Source of the DNA: Leeia oryzae DSM 17879
Lineage (GTDB): Bacteria > Pseudomonadota > Gammaproteobacteria > Burkholderiales > Leeiaceae
NCBI RefSeq assembly: GCF_000376945.1
Contig: NZ_AQXU01000012.1
Coordinates: 1-64,000, forward strand
DNA: 64,000 nucleotides
Reading direction: 5' to 3'
Of the stretch, positions 38,607 to 48,634 are shown one piece after another; within the stretch, counting starts at the first letter, position 1; each line of letters begins with the position of its first letter. The notes under the pieces are model-generated. The model ran no database searches, was not told the origin of the DNA, and saw only the letters and a list, made by a program, of their open reading frames with translations. The translations under genes and the position numbers were made by a program.

Positions 38607-39812
38607 TCAGCGTAAACACAAATCCAGACCGGTACTCAAATCCTGGCGGATATCCTCCAGTGACTCCAGGCCAACCGATACACGCAACAGCCCTTCAACC
38701 ACGCCTGCAGCCTCTCTGGCTTCCGGACTGATCCGGAAATGCGTTGTACTGGCAGGGTGTGTAATCGTTGTTTTAGCGTCACCAAGATTACCTGTAATGG
38801 AAATCATCCGTGTTGCATCTATCACCTGCCAGGCTGCTTCTCGCCCACCTTTCACGATAAACGAGAGTACGCCCCCACCCATGGTCTGCTGCTGTTTTGC
38901 AAGCGCATGCTGAGGATGAGAGGCCAGCCCGGGGTGATAAACCCGTTCTACCGCAGGATGCTGCTCCAGCCATTCGGCCAATGCCAACGCGGTCTGACAG
39001 TGGCGCTCCATCCTCAATGGCAAGGTTTCCAGAGACTTGAGCAGCGTCCATGCATTAAAAGCTGACAAGGTTGGTCCGGCTGTTCGCAAGAACAGAAAGA
39101 CTTGCTGCATCAAATCCTTGTTACCCAGTACAGCCCCCCCCAGTACCCTGCCCTGGCCATCAATGTATTTAGTGGCAGAGTGCACGACAATGTCAGCCCC
39201 CATCGTCAGGGGCTTTTGCAAAATGGGCGTGGCAAAACAGTTATCCACCGCCAAAATCACGCCACGCGCTTTTGTCACGGCGGCAATGGCAGAGATATCG
39301 GCCAACTCCATCAGGGGGTTGGAAGGCGTTTCCAGATAGAACAGTTTGGTATTCGGCTGAATGGCCGCTTCCCAGGCACTGACATCATCCAGTGGCACGT
39401 AAGTCGTGGTGATACCAAAACGGGACAAGATGTTGTTGAATAAGCCGATGGTTGACCCAAACAGACTCAGTGAAGCAACAATATGATCACCGCTCTTCAG
39501 AAGCCCCATGCAGACAGACAGAATGGCAGACATGCCACTAGCCGTTGCGACACAACGCTCGGCATGCTCCATCGCCGCCAAGCGTTCTTCAAACATGGTG
39601 ACGGTCGGATTTGTAAAGCGCGAATAAGTGTAACCAGGTTCAGATTCGCTAAACCGGGCTGCTGCTTCTGCTGCAGATGCAAACACGTAGCTGGAAGTAA
39701 GGAACAGGCCTTCACTGTGCTCGCCAAAAGCACTACGCATGGTGCCAGCCCTGACTGCCAGCGTGGCATCATCAAAGTTACTATCCAGCAGTTCAGAGCG
39801 GTCGTGATCCAT
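38607..39812 (-). CDS. metZ: O-succinylhomoserine sulfhydrylase
   Basis: This 401-residue Cys/Met-metabolism PLP enzyme makes homocysteine from O-succinylhomoserine and sulfide. It has the PLP Lys215 in HSATKYIDGQGR and the YSRFTNPT and ATASGMSAI motifs. Placement directly after purF (1-base gap) is the classical metZ position in beta- and gammaproteobacteria and favours MetZ over MetB or MetC. Confidence 0.93.
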   Translation of the reverse strand: MDHDRSELLDSNFDDATLAVRAGTMRSAFGEHSEGLFLTSSYVFASAAEAAARFSESEPGYTYSRFTNPTVTMFEERLAAMEHAERCVATASGMSAILSVCMGLLKSGDHIVASLSLFGSTIGLFNNILSRFGITTTYVPLDDVSAWEAAIQPNTKLFYLETPSNPLMELADISAIAAVTKARGVILAVDNCFATPILQKPLTMGADIVVHSATKYIDGQGRVLGGAVLGNKDLMQQVFLFLRTAGPTLSAFNAWTLLKSLETLPLRMERHCQTALALAEWLEQHPAVERVYHPGLASHPQHALAKQQQTMGGGVLSFIVKGGREAAWQVIDATRMISITGNLGDAKTTITHPASTTHFRISPEAREAAGVVEGLLRVSVGLESLEDIRQDLSTGLDLCLR

Positions 39813-39813
39813 G

Positions 39814-41355
39814 TTATTCCTCGTAACGCAATGCTTGTTCAGCTACACCCAGATTAAAATCCAGATTCCGGGTCTGACCATCATCTGCACTATCCTGCTT
39901 GCCATCCGAGCGGCTATTTTCAATCTGGGCCAGGTACTCTTCCGAGATGTCACCAGTCGTATAAATACCATCAAAACAGGAAGCGTCAAACGAAACATTG
40001 GCCGGATTTGCCGCTTTCACTGCTTCTTTCAATGATTCCAGATCCTGATAAATCACGGCATCAGCCCCGATTTCCTCTGCAATCTGCTCATCGGTTCTGC
40101 CATTAGCCAACAATTCGTGCCTGCTTGGCATATCAATACCGTAAACATATGGGAACCGTACAGGAGGCGCCGCAGAAGCGAAGAACACTTTATTCGCCCC
40201 TGCTTCTCTCGCCATCAGTACGATTTCATGGCTGGTTGTTCCACGCACAATAGAATCATCTACCAGCAATACATTCTTGCCTTTGAACTCGATGCCGATG
40301 GCATTGAGCTTCTGTCTGACAGACTTCTTGCGCATAGCCTGCCCTGGCATGATAAAGGTACGGCCGATATAACGGTTTTTGATAAAACCGTCACGGTAAG
40401 GCAAGTTCAAGCTATTGGCCAATTGCAAGGCACTTGGACGACTGGTATCCGGAATTGGAATCACCACATCAATGCGTTCATCACCCAGGACTTCTTTTAC
40501 TTTACGGGCAAGACCTTCACCCATGTTCAAACGGGCTTCGTGGACAGATGCACCATCAATCACCGAGTCAGGTCGGGCAAGATAGACATATTCGAAGATA
40601 CAGGTGTTCAGGCTTGGATTTTCAGCACATTGGCGGCTATGGAACGTGCCATCAAATTCGATGAACAAGGCCTCACCCGGTGCAATGTCACGAACCAGCT
40701 TAAAGCCAAGCGAATCCAGTGCGACCGATTCCGATGCCACCAGATATTCTTTACCGGCAGCTGTATTCGCCTCGCCGTATACCAGCGGACGAATACCGTA
40801 AGGGTCACGGAACGCCACCAGACCATACCCGGCAATCATCGCAACCACACCGTATGCACCGCGGCAACGCTTGTGGACACCCGCAATGGCACCAAAGACG
40901 GCATCAGCATCAATACGGCTATTTTTGGTCAGGCGTTGCAACTCGTGCGCAAATACATTCAACAGAACCTCTGAGTCAGAGTTCGTGTTGATGTGACGCA
41001 GATCCAGCTGATACATCTCGCGTTTCAACTGCTCGGCATTGGTCAGGTTGCCGTTATGCGCCAGCACAATACCAAACGGTGAGTTCACATAGAACGGCTG
41101 AGACTCGGCAACCGAAGATGAGCCCGCAGTAGGATAGCGGACATGTGCAATCCCGCTTGCCCCCATCAGAGAACGCATATTCCGGGTACGGAAAACATCC
41201 CGAACGAGGCCATTACCTTTGTGCATATGAAAAGAGTTGCCATTAGCAGTTACAATGCCGGCGGCATCCTGACCCCTGTGCTGTAAAATCAGCAGGCCAT
41301 CGTAAAGTAACTGGTTAACAGGCTGTTTGCCTACAACACCCAAAATACCACACAT
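39814..41355 (-). CDS. purF: Amidophosphoribosyltransferase
   Basis: This 513-residue first enzyme of purine synthesis transfers glutamine amide nitrogen to PRPP. It starts MCGILGVVG, so Cys2 is the glutaminase nucleophile with no propeptide. The PRPP-binding motif VLLVDDSIVRGTTS is near 370. It is downstream of cvpA and upstream of metZ, as in many proteobacteria. Confidence 0.97.
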   Translation of the reverse strand: MCGILGVVGKQPVNQLLYDGLLILQHRGQDAAGIVTANGNSFHMHKGNGLVRDVFRTRNMRSLMGASGIAHVRYPTAGSSSVAESQPFYVNSPFGIVLAHNGNLTNAEQLKREMYQLDLRHINTNSDSEVLLNVFAHELQRLTKNSRIDADAVFGAIAGVHKRCRGAYGVVAMIAGYGLVAFRDPYGIRPLVYGEANTAAGKEYLVASESVALDSLGFKLVRDIAPGEALFIEFDGTFHSRQCAENPSLNTCIFEYVYLARPDSVIDGASVHEARLNMGEGLARKVKEVLGDERIDVVIPIPDTSRPSALQLANSLNLPYRDGFIKNRYIGRTFIMPGQAMRKKSVRQKLNAIGIEFKGKNVLLVDDSIVRGTTSHEIVLMAREAGANKVFFASAAPPVRFPYVYGIDMPSRHELLANGRTDEQIAEEIGADAVIYQDLESLKEAVKAANPANVSFDASCFDGIYTTGDISEEYLAQIENSRSDGKQDSADDGQTRNLDFNLGVAEQALRYEE

Positions 41356-41450
41356 GTTTGCGTTCTCTAGTTCAAGTCAAAAACAAACTTTGAATGCCAT
41401 GTTAAATGACACCACAAAGCAAAATTCCGTGAGCACTGCTAACTGCCCGT

Positions 41451-41939
41451 TCAATATTTTACCAATGCACCCAAATGTGCAGGCAACCATGGCTTAATGT
41501 CTGCAACAATTACCTCTAGCGGCGCACTGAATGCCGCTTCTCGCCAGAAGCTGGATTGAGGCAACTTGGTCAGGCCAGCCATGATGACCAGCAAGCACAG
41601 GATCAGCACACCACGAATCAGGCCGAACAATATCCCGAGTGCTCGATCCACTACGCCCAGTCCGGATAATTTCACCAACTCGCCAATCGCTATCGTGACA
41701 AAAGACATCAACAACCAGCCTGCCAGCATAAGCAACACAAATGCAACCAGTACTTTTAACGGTTGGCCCGGAATTTCCGCAGGCAACCAGGGTATAACAT
41801 CCAGATAAAAGGCTTGTGCCAATGCGTAAGCAGCTACCCAAGTGAGTAGTGACAAAACCTCTTTGACCAACCCTCTGATGACACCAAGCACAACGGATAC
41901 ACTAACAATGCCCAAAGCCAGGTAATCAAAACCTGTCAT
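41451..41939 (-). CDS. cvpA: CvpA family membrane protein
   Basis: This 162-residue protein has four membrane spans (about 1-22, 28-46, 62-86, 100-120). It is the CvpA family protein normally found upstream of purF and is linked to envelope homeostasis. It lies between the SPOR-domain gene and purF. Confidence 0.92.
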   Translation of the reverse strand: MTGFDYLALGIVSVSVVLGVIRGLVKEVLSLLTWVAAYALAQAFYLDVIPWLPAEIPGQPLKVLVAFVLLMLAGWLLMSFVTIAIGELVKLSGLGVVDRALGILFGLIRGVLILCLLVIMAGLTKLPQSSFWREAAFSAPLEVIVADIKPWLPAHLGALVKY

Positions 41940-41973
41940 GCAAATAACCCCGCAAATATGCTCAAGTCAAACC

Positions 41974-42768
41974 TCAATTGGTCACAATAATTGCTGGCAA
42001 GCCAGCGGCTTCTGCCTTCTTGCGGACGTAATCTGCTTCGTCTTTGGATGCATAGGGGCCTGCTCTCACCTTGCTAAACTCACCTTTATCGGTATGGACC
42101 GTCACAACAAATGCACGGATGCCATGGCCAGACAGTTTTTGCAATAAATCCTTGGCCTTGGAGCCATCATTCAAAGCGGCAAACTGGACCACATAAGGCT
42201 TTTTCTGCTGCTCACTCTTAGCCGCATCTGCTTTAGCAGGAGGTGTCTGCTGTTTATCTGCCAATGCATTCAATGCCTCTTGCTGCTTTTTAAGCTCGGC
42301 AGCTTTTTTGGCATCATCCTGCTGCTTTTGCTTGTCTTGAGCCAGCTTTAGCTGACGCTGCTTCTCGGCATCCAGTTGGGCCTGTTTGTCTGCAGCTTCT
42401 TTCAAGCCTTTGGTGGCCGCCTTGTCGGCAGGCACAGAGGCCGTGCTATCCTGGGTCTCTTTCGGAATTTCTGCCGTCACCGATTGTGTAGGTGCAGAAA
42501 CCGCCGCCACCGTTGAAACATCATCACTACTTGCAGGTGCTTCATTTGCAGGGGTGGCCAGCGCAGGCAGTGAATTTGCATTTTGATCAGGGATTTCAAT
42601 CTTGACGTCCTGATTGTTGGCTTTAGGCTGAGTATCCAGCACCATCGGCAGTACAATCACCATCAGCAGAACCAATGCGATGGCACCAACTAAACGCCTT
42701 CTTGCACGCCGCTTTAATAACTGCTGCTCTTCATTCAAGCTCTGAATCTTTGAAACCTTATCATTCAT
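41974..42768 (-). CDS. SPOR-domain membrane protein (DedD-like)
   Basis: This 264-residue protein has a short cytoplasmic N terminus, one membrane span at about 27-46, a long Ala/Gln/Lys-rich periplasmic linker, and a C-terminal SPOR domain at about 188-264 (YVVQFAALNDGSKAKDLLQKL). SPOR domains bind denuded glycan strands at the division septum. It sits between folC and cvpA, the position of dedD in other proteobacteria. Confidence 0.9.
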   Translation of the reverse strand: MNDKVSKIQSLNEEQQLLKRRARRRLVGAIALVLLMVIVLPMVLDTQPKANNQDVKIEIPDQNANSLPALATPANEAPASSDDVSTVAAVSAPTQSVTAEIPKETQDSTASVPADKAATKGLKEAADKQAQLDAEKQRQLKLAQDKQKQQDDAKKAAELKKQQEALNALADKQQTPPAKADAAKSEQQKKPYVVQFAALNDGSKAKDLLQKLSGHGIRAFVVTVHTDKGEFSKVRAGPYASKDEADYVRKKAEAAGLPAIIVTN

Positions 42769-42800
42769 AGACGATATTTCCTGAACACCTCATGTGAGAA

Positions 42801-44099
42801 TTAATGAGATGCATGTCGTTTCTGGGCCAGTGGCAACACTTCGCCAACAGTGATAAAAGAACCGAACACCAGTATCCTGTCTCGCTCTCCGGCTTGCTTA
42901 AATGCTGCATTCCAGGCTAGTTCCGGTGTGTCATAACTATGGGCTACCCCACCTCTGGCAATTATTTTTTCTGCAAGTTCAATGGCATTGGCGCCACGGG
43001 GCGGCGGCAGGCTGGCCAGCATCCAGACATCAATGTGTCCATCTAACAGTGCAATGACAGAATCCACATCCTTGTCGGCCATCATGCCACACACGGCAAA
43101 CGTGCGTTCTGCATAACCCAGTTGCGACAAATTACTTGCCAATGCTTTGGCTGCATGAGGGTTATGTCCGACATCCAGAATAACTTGCGGCTGCCCGGGC
43201 AATACCTGAAAACGTCCAGGCAGTTCAACTTCCAAGAGTCCTCTGCGTATCGCCCCCATGCTCACAGGCAAAGTTGTTTGCAAGCAGGCAATAGCCGCCA
43301 ATGCAGCAGCAGCATTATTCAGTTGGTAACTGCCCCTCAAGGCCGGTATTGGCAGAGATCGGTAATGCTTTTGCCCGCACCATGCATTCCATTGGTTTTC
43401 GACTCTGCGATACCCGAAGCCATGTTCATCCTGCGCCAGCGGCAACCAGTGCGCCCCGATTGCCCGGGCATGCGCCTCTACCGTTGCAGGTGGTAACGGA
43501 TCGGCGCAAATGGCAGGAATGTCTTTGCGGAAGATGCCAGCCTTTTCAAACCCGATCGCCTCTCTTGTATTACCAAGAAACGCCTGATGATCAAGATCAA
43601 TGCTGGTAATAACGGTGCATGAAGGCTCGAATGCATTGACGGCATCAAGACGCCCACCCAGACCAACTTCAAGAATGATGACATCCACCTTGGCTTGCAT
43701 AAAAGCAGCCATAGCCGCCAGCGTACCGAATTCGAAGTACGTTAAGGCAACCTCACCTCTACCGGCTTCGACGGCCTGGAACGATTGGCACAAGGCCAGA
43801 TCAGTAATCGGAGCCAAGTTGATCCGCACTCGCTCATGATAGCGGATCAGATGAGGAGAACTGTAAACACCAACGCTAAATCCGGCAGCGCTGTATATAC
43901 GTTCCATCATGGCACAAACGGATCCTTTACCGTTCGTACCTGCAACCGTAATCACGGGTACTGACGGGGTTAGACCCATTTGGCTGATCACTGCATGCAC
44001 ACGGTCCAGACCAAGCTCAATCACATGAGCATGCAATGCTTCCAAATGATGAAGCCAGTCATCTACCGAATAACTGGCTAATTCCTTGGTATCCGGCAT
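42801..44099 (-). CDS. folC: Bifunctional dihydrofolate/folylpolyglutamate synthase
   Basis: This 432-residue Mur-ligase-like enzyme makes dihydrofolate and adds glutamate tails to folates. It has the P-loop VAGTNGKGSVCAMMERI near 55, the ILEVGLGGRLDAVNAF block and ITSIDLDHQAFLG. Its ATG overlaps the accD stop by one base (TGATG). Confidence 0.96.
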   Translation of the reverse strand: MPDTKELASYSVDDWLHHLEALHAHVIELGLDRVHAVISQMGLTPSVPVITVAGTNGKGSVCAMMERIYSAAGFSVGVYSSPHLIRYHERVRINLAPITDLALCQSFQAVEAGRGEVALTYFEFGTLAAMAAFMQAKVDVIILEVGLGGRLDAVNAFEPSCTVITSIDLDHQAFLGNTREAIGFEKAGIFRKDIPAICADPLPPATVEAHARAIGAHWLPLAQDEHGFGYRRVENQWNAWCGQKHYRSLPIPALRGSYQLNNAAAALAAIACLQTTLPVSMGAIRRGLLEVELPGRFQVLPGQPQVILDVGHNPHAAKALASNLSQLGYAERTFAVCGMMADKDVDSVIALLDGHIDVWMLASLPPPRGANAIELAEKIIARGGVAHSYDTPELAWNAAFKQAGERDRILVFGSFITVGEVLPLAQKRHASH

Positions 44100-44968
44100 C
44101 AGGCATCCAGAACCGGATTGCGTTGCAACAAGGCAACCAGCTCGGCAACCTGTCTACGCAGATCACGACGATCCACGATCATGTCAATGGCACCATGTTC
44201 CAGCAGAAACTCTGATCGCTGGAAACCTTCAGGCAAGGTTTCACGAACCGTCTGCTCAATCACGCGCGGGCCGGCAAAACCGATCAAGGCACCAGGCTCG
44301 GCAATGACAACATCACCCAAAAAGGCAAAACTGGCCGATACACCACCCATGGTCGGGTCGGTCAACAAGGAGATAAATGGCAAACCTTTAGCAGACAATC
44401 TTGTCAGCGCAGCGCTGGTCTTTGACATCTGCATCAATGAGGAAAGGCCTTCCTGCATACGCGCACCACCAGATGCGGAGACACACATGAAGGGCACGCC
44501 TTGTTCAACAGCGGCATTCACGCCACGTACAAACCGCTCGCCCACCACGGACCCCATGGAGCCACCAATGAACTTGAATTCAAAAGCTGCAATCACGATT
44601 GGCTGACGCAGCACTGCACCTTGCATGACCACCAGCGCATCAGTCTCACCAGTGTCATTTTGGGCTGCAGACAAACGATCCGGATATTTACGACTATCCT
44701 TGAACTTTAGACTGTCGACTGGAGCCACTTCCGCACCAATCTCGAAGCGTCCTTCCGTGTCCAGCAACAAATCCAGACGTTGTCTGGCTGACAACGGATT
44801 GTGATGGTTACACTTCGGGCATACGTGGTGATTATTTTCCAGGTCCGTACGGTAAAGCACCGCCTCACAAGCAGAACACTTGCTCCACAGACCTTCCGGC
44901 ACAACCGTTTTGCTCCCCGCTGGCTTGCTTTTGATCTTTGGGGGTAACAATTTTTGTAACCAGCTCAT
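44099..44968 (-). CDS. accD: Acetyl-CoA carboxylase carboxyltransferase beta subunit
   Basis: This 289-residue subunit pairs with AccA to make malonyl-CoA for fatty acid synthesis. It has the N-terminal zinc finger Cys31, Cys34, Cys50, Cys53, and the crotonase-fold [17 protein letters not shown] and [11 protein letters not shown] segments. It is directly upstream of folC and downstream of trpA in the conserved trp-accD-folC order. Confidence 0.97.
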   Translation of the reverse strand: MSWLQKLLPPKIKSKPAGSKTVVPEGLWSKCSACEAVLYRTDLENNHHVCPKCNHHNPLSARQRLDLLLDTEGRFEIGAEVAPVDSLKFKDSRKYPDRLSAAQNDTGETDALVVMQGAVLRQPIVIAAFEFKFIGGSMGSVVGERFVRGVNAAVEQGVPFMCVSASGGARMQEGLSSLMQMSKTSAALTRLSAKGLPFISLLTDPTMGGVSASFAFLGDVVIAEPGALIGFAGPRVIEQTVRETLPEGFQRSEFLLEHGAIDMIVDRRDLRRQVAELVALLQRNPVLDA

Positions 44969-45000
44969 CCGGTATTCCTCACTTCAAAATTTCTAATATT

Positions 45001-45813
45001 TCAGCCAACAACCGTGGCTTCATCCATGGCCGTACGCAATGAACGCACCAAAGACTCCAGATTGGTCGCCATTGCATCTGCCGGGCTGTTTTCAATTTCT
45101 TTCACTAGCCGTGAACCGACAATCACAGCATCTGCGACTTTTGCGACCGCCGCTGCACCTGCGCCATCACTGATGCCAAAACCCACACCGATAGGTACTT
45201 GCAAATTCTCGCGCAAACCAGGCAAACGCTGGCCTACCGCACTGTAATCAACGTGTGCGGCGCCTGTGACCCCCTTGAGGGAGACATAGTAAACATAACC
45301 TCTGGCGCGCTCGGAAATTGCTTTGACACGAAAATCCGGGGTAGTAGGTGCAAGCAGATAGATCGGCGCCAGGTCTTTTTTCACCAACGCAGAAACCAGT
45401 CCATCACTTTCTTCAGGTGGCAAATCTACAATCAAGACACCATCCACACCCGAAGCCGCCGCATTCTCGGCAAATGCCTCATACCCCATCCGCTCAATCG
45501 GATTGGCATACCCCATCAGTACCACAGGGGTTGACGGGTTGGTTTCACGGAATTGCCGGACCATACCCAAAACGTCTTTCAGACCAACGCCATGCTTCAA
45601 GGCACGTTCACTAGCCCGCTGAATCACAGGGCCATCGGCCATCGGGTCAGAAAACGGGATGCCCAGTTCGATTAGATCAGCACCACCAGCAACCAGTGCA
45701 TGCATAAGCGAAACAGTATGTGCAGGTGACGGATCCCCAGCAGTAATGAATGGGATCAACACCTTCTTGCGCTGGCTTAGCTGACTTTTGAATACATTAT
45801 CAATTCGAGACAT
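45001..45813 (-). CDS. trpA: Tryptophan synthase alpha chain
   Basis: This 270-residue TIM barrel cleaves indole-3-glycerol phosphate. It has the catalytic Glu/Asp in LIELGIPFSDPMADGPVIQ, the loop-2 region PPEESDG and the phosphate-binding GVGFGISDG. It is 21 bases downstream of trpB. Confidence 0.97.
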   Translation of the reverse strand: MSRIDNVFKSQLSQRKKVLIPFITAGDPSPAHTVSLMHALVAGGADLIELGIPFSDPMADGPVIQRASERALKHGVGLKDVLGMVRQFRETNPSTPVVLMGYANPIERMGYEAFAENAAASGVDGVLIVDLPPEESDGLVSALVKKDLAPIYLLAPTTPDFRVKAISERARGYVYYVSLKGVTGAAHVDYSAVGQRLPGLRENLQVPIGVGFGISDGAGAAAVAKVADAVIVGSRLVKEIENSPADAMATNLESLVRSLRTAMDEATVVG

Positions 45814-45834
45814 ATGAGTATGGGCTTTTTCTAA

Positions 45835-47043
45835 TCACAAAGTAATGCCGTCAATCCGCGCAACCGTATTAATATCCTTATCACCACGGCCAGACAGGTT
45901 CACCAGAATCCGTTGATCCTTCGCCAGCGTCGGCGCCAGTTTCTTGGCATAGGCTAACGCATGACTAGACTCCAAAGCTGGGATTATACCCTCAAAACGG
46001 CAAAGATCATGGAAAGCATCCATTGCTTCATCATCCGTCACCGCCGTGTACTGTGCACGCCCCATGTCTTTGAGCCAGCTGTGCTCAGGTCCGACCCCCG
46101 GATAATCAAGGCCTGCAGAGATTGAATGGGTTTCAATGATCTGCCCGTTTTCATCTTGCATCAGATAAGAGCGTGCGCCATGCAGGACCCCGGGAATCCC
46201 CGCTGACAACGGTGCAGCATGCTTGCCGCTTTCAAGTCCCAAGCCACCCGCTTCAACGCCCACCAGCTTGACAGACTCATCCTTAAGAAAATCATGGAAC
46301 ATGCCGATTGCGTTAGACCCGCCACCCACACATGCCACCACATAATCCGGCAAATGACCTGTCAGCTCCCGCATCTGGGCTTTGGCTTCACGACCAATCA
46401 CGGACAGGAAGTCTCTGACCATCATCGGATAAGGATGCGGACCCGCGGCAGTACCCAGAATGTAGAAGGTATTATCCACATTGGTGACCCAATCCCTCAT
46501 GGCTTCATTCAAGGCATCTTTCAGGGTCTTGGAGCCGCTGGATACCGGCACGACAGTTGCGCCCAGTAATTTCATGCGAAATACATTGGGTGCCTGACGT
46601 TGCACGTCCTCTTCACCCATATAAACAACGCACTCCATGCCATAGCGAGCTGCAACGGTCGCTGTTGCGACACCGTGCTGACCAGCGCCTGTCTCTGCAA
46701 TTACACGCTTTTTCCCCATGCGCTTGGCCAGCAAAGCCTGACCCAATGCATTCGTAATCTTGTGTGCACCTGTGTGGTTCAGGTCTTCGCGCTTAAGAAA
46801 AATCTGTGCGCCACCAATTTGCTCTGACCAGCGCGCCGCATGGTAAACAGGGTTTGGGCGACCGACAAAATGCTTGAGCTCATATTCGAATTCACGCACG
46901 AACTCGGCATCATTCTTAAAAAAAGCATAACGTTCACGCAATTCGTCCAACGCGGACATCAAGGTTTCAGCGACGTAAATACCGCCATACGTACCGAAAT
47001 GACCACGCGCATCAGGAACACTGTAGTAATCTGGCTGACTCAT
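45835..47043 (-). CDS. trpB: Tryptophan synthase beta chain
   Basis: This 402-residue PLP enzyme joins indole with serine. It has the PLP Lys in [15 protein letters not shown], the GGGSNAIG phosphate-binding loop and the [12 protein letters not shown] motif. The start overlaps the trpF stop by 4 bases, so trpF-trpB-trpA is a coupled operon. Confidence 0.97.
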   Translation of the reverse strand: MSQPDYYSVPDARGHFGTYGGIYVAETLMSALDELRERYAFFKNDAEFVREFEYELKHFVGRPNPVYHAARWSEQIGGAQIFLKREDLNHTGAHKITNALGQALLAKRMGKKRVIAETGAGQHGVATATVAARYGMECVVYMGEEDVQRQAPNVFRMKLLGATVVPVSSGSKTLKDALNEAMRDWVTNVDNTFYILGTAAGPHPYPMMVRDFLSVIGREAKAQMRELTGHLPDYVVACVGGGSNAIGMFHDFLKDESVKLVGVEAGGLGLESGKHAAPLSAGIPGVLHGARSYLMQDENGQIIETHSISAGLDYPGVGPEHSWLKDMGRAQYTAVTDDEAMDAFHDLCRFEGIIPALESSHALAYAKKLAPTLAKDQRILVNLSGRGDKDINTVARIDGITL

Positions 47044-47690
47044 GCTTGCTCCGTTAATTCACTTTTCATGACTGCATTAATAAATGCACTGATTTTGAGA
47101 TCGTCCTTGACGCCTTTTGAGGCCTCAACCCCGCCAGACACATCGACTGCCCATGGTCTGACCCGTGCTATTGCACGGCCAACATTTCCAGCGTCCAGCC
47201 CACCGGCCAAAATCACGGGCAGGGCCAATCGCTCGGGAATAAGCTGCCAATCAAACTGCTCACCCGTACCACCCGGCACACCGGGCACATAAGCATCCAG
47301 CAGCAAACCGGCAGCATCAGAATACATTTCTGCGTATTGTACCAAATCCAGCCCCGGTTTGACCCTAACTGCTTTGATATATGGTCGCTTAAATTGCCTG
47401 CAGTAAGCAGGCGACTCATCACCATGAAACTGTAACAGGTCCAGACCGGTCTCTTCCATGGTGTGGTAGACATCGGCATCATCCGCATCTACAAACAGGC
47501 CAACGCGGGTTACAAACGCAGGGACAAGCCTTACAAGGTCGCACGCCTTATCCACGGATACCGCACGCGGGCTTGGCGAATAAAACACAAAGCCGAGCGC
47601 ATCAGCGCCGGCATTGACCGCTGACTGAACATCCTGAGCTCTGGTTAACCCGCAGATTTTTACCCGAACCCTAGCCTGTTTAAGAGACAT
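47040..47690 (-). CDS. trpF: Phosphoribosylanthranilate isomerase
   Basis: This 216-residue stand-alone TIM-barrel enzyme performs the third committed step of tryptophan synthesis. It has the catalytic Cys in [11 protein letters not shown] and the general-acid Asp in VDVSGGVE. It starts 12 bases after truA and overlaps trpB. No tryptophan leader peptide can fit in the gap. Confidence 0.96.
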   Translation of the reverse strand: MSLKQARVRVKICGLTRAQDVQSAVNAGADALGFVFYSPSPRAVSVDKACDLVRLVPAFVTRVGLFVDADDADVYHTMEETGLDLLQFHGDESPAYCRQFKRPYIKAVRVKPGLDLVQYAEMYSDAAGLLLDAYVPGVPGGTGEQFDWQLIPERLALPVILAGGLDAGNVGRAIARVRPWAVDVSGGVEASKGVKDDLKISAFINAVMKSELTEQA

Positions 47691-47702
47691 ATGTTTCCTT
47701 CG

Positions 47703-48503
47703 CTACCACGCCAGCCTGCCTGTTGTATTCCAGGTTGGCAGGGCATACTCATCCGGATAAAGCACCCCGGCAAGATACAGGCCTTCGGCTGCAAACATAG
47801 GCGCTGCCTTGTGGCGATCTTTGCCGTCGAGCACCTCTTTCACCCAGCCTGGTTGTACTTTCTGCGTGCCCACATGGATCAATGCGCCCACCAGATTTCT
47901 GACCATATGATGAAGAAATGCATTTGCGGTTGCCTGCACTTCTACTAAGACGCCATTCGAAGGCTGCGTACTAGCCAAAGCCACATTTAATAATTCAAGA
48001 TTTTTAACGGGGGACTTCGCCTGACACTCGCTAGACCGGAATGCGCTGAAATCATGCTCACCCAAAAGCAAACCAGCGGCCTCCTGCATGAGAGACAAAT
48101 CCAGTTTTTGATGTAACCAGCCAACCTGCCCTGCCAGCAGCGTTGGGCGAACAGGATGAGAGTAGATGAAATAACGATAATGCCGTTTGATAGCGGAGAA
48201 ACGGGCATGAAAACGTTCATCAACAGGGCGAGCCCACATGACAGCCACATCGTCCGACATAAAACTGTTAACCCCGCGGACCCAAGCCATTTCAGGTCGA
48301 TGCACCTCAACATCCACATGCACAACCTGCATGGATGCGTGCACACCCCGATCTGTTCTACCCGCTGCATGCACAGCCACCGGATGGCCAGCAATAGCTT
48401 CAATCGCCTTTTCAAGATGCGACTGAACTGTCTGGCAATCGGGCTGTCGTTGCCAACCGGCAAAACGATTCCCTCTGTATTCTACCCCAAGAGCCCAACG
48501 CAT
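47703..48503 (-). CDS. truA: tRNA pseudouridine(38-40) synthase
   Basis: This 266-residue enzyme isomerises uridines of the anticodon arm. It has the catalytic Asp in HAAGRTDRGVHA. The start MRWALGVEYRGN at 48503 has GGA upstream. A longer in-frame extension would run through the fimV terminator hairpin and is rejected. It lies between fimV and trpF. Confidence 0.95.
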   Translation of the reverse strand: MRWALGVEYRGNRFAGWQRQPDCQTVQSHLEKAIEAIAGHPVAVHAAGRTDRGVHASMQVVHVDVEVHRPEMAWVRGVNSFMSDDVAVMWARPVDERFHARFSAIKRHYRYFIYSHPVRPTLLAGQVGWLHQKLDLSLMQEAAGLLLGEHDFSAFRSSECQAKSPVKNLELLNVALASTQPSNGVLVEVQATANAFLHHMVRNLVGALIHVGTQKVQPGWVKEVLDGKDRHKAAPMFAAEGLYLAGVLYPDEYALPTWNTTGRLAW

Positions 48504-48549
48504 TGAATGTCCGTCGTCTTTCAAACCTGAAGCCAATCTGTTCGTACAC

Positions 48550-48590
48550 AAAAAAACACAGCAATTGGTAAACAATTGCTGTGTTTTTTT
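48550..48590 (-). terminator. Strong intrinsic terminator after fimV
   Basis: The arms at 48550-48567 and 48573-48590 form a perfect 18-base stem with a 5-base loop. On the minus strand the 3' arm ends in seven T residues. It ends fimV transcription before truA, which implies a separate promoter for truA-trpF-trpB-trpA. Confidence 0.92.
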
Positions 48591-48634
48591 GTTATCCAGC
48601 AAAGACTGGATTGTAACGTCTTGTTACCGAATCG

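Noticed and set aside
41356-41450. Purine-operator-like ACGCAAAC before purF
   Set aside because: Only half of a PurR box is present and it overlaps the ribosome-site region, so chance is likely.
48504-48602. Longer N terminus for truA
   Set aside because: It would extend translation through the fimV terminator hairpin, and family members start at the MRWALGVEY-like position.
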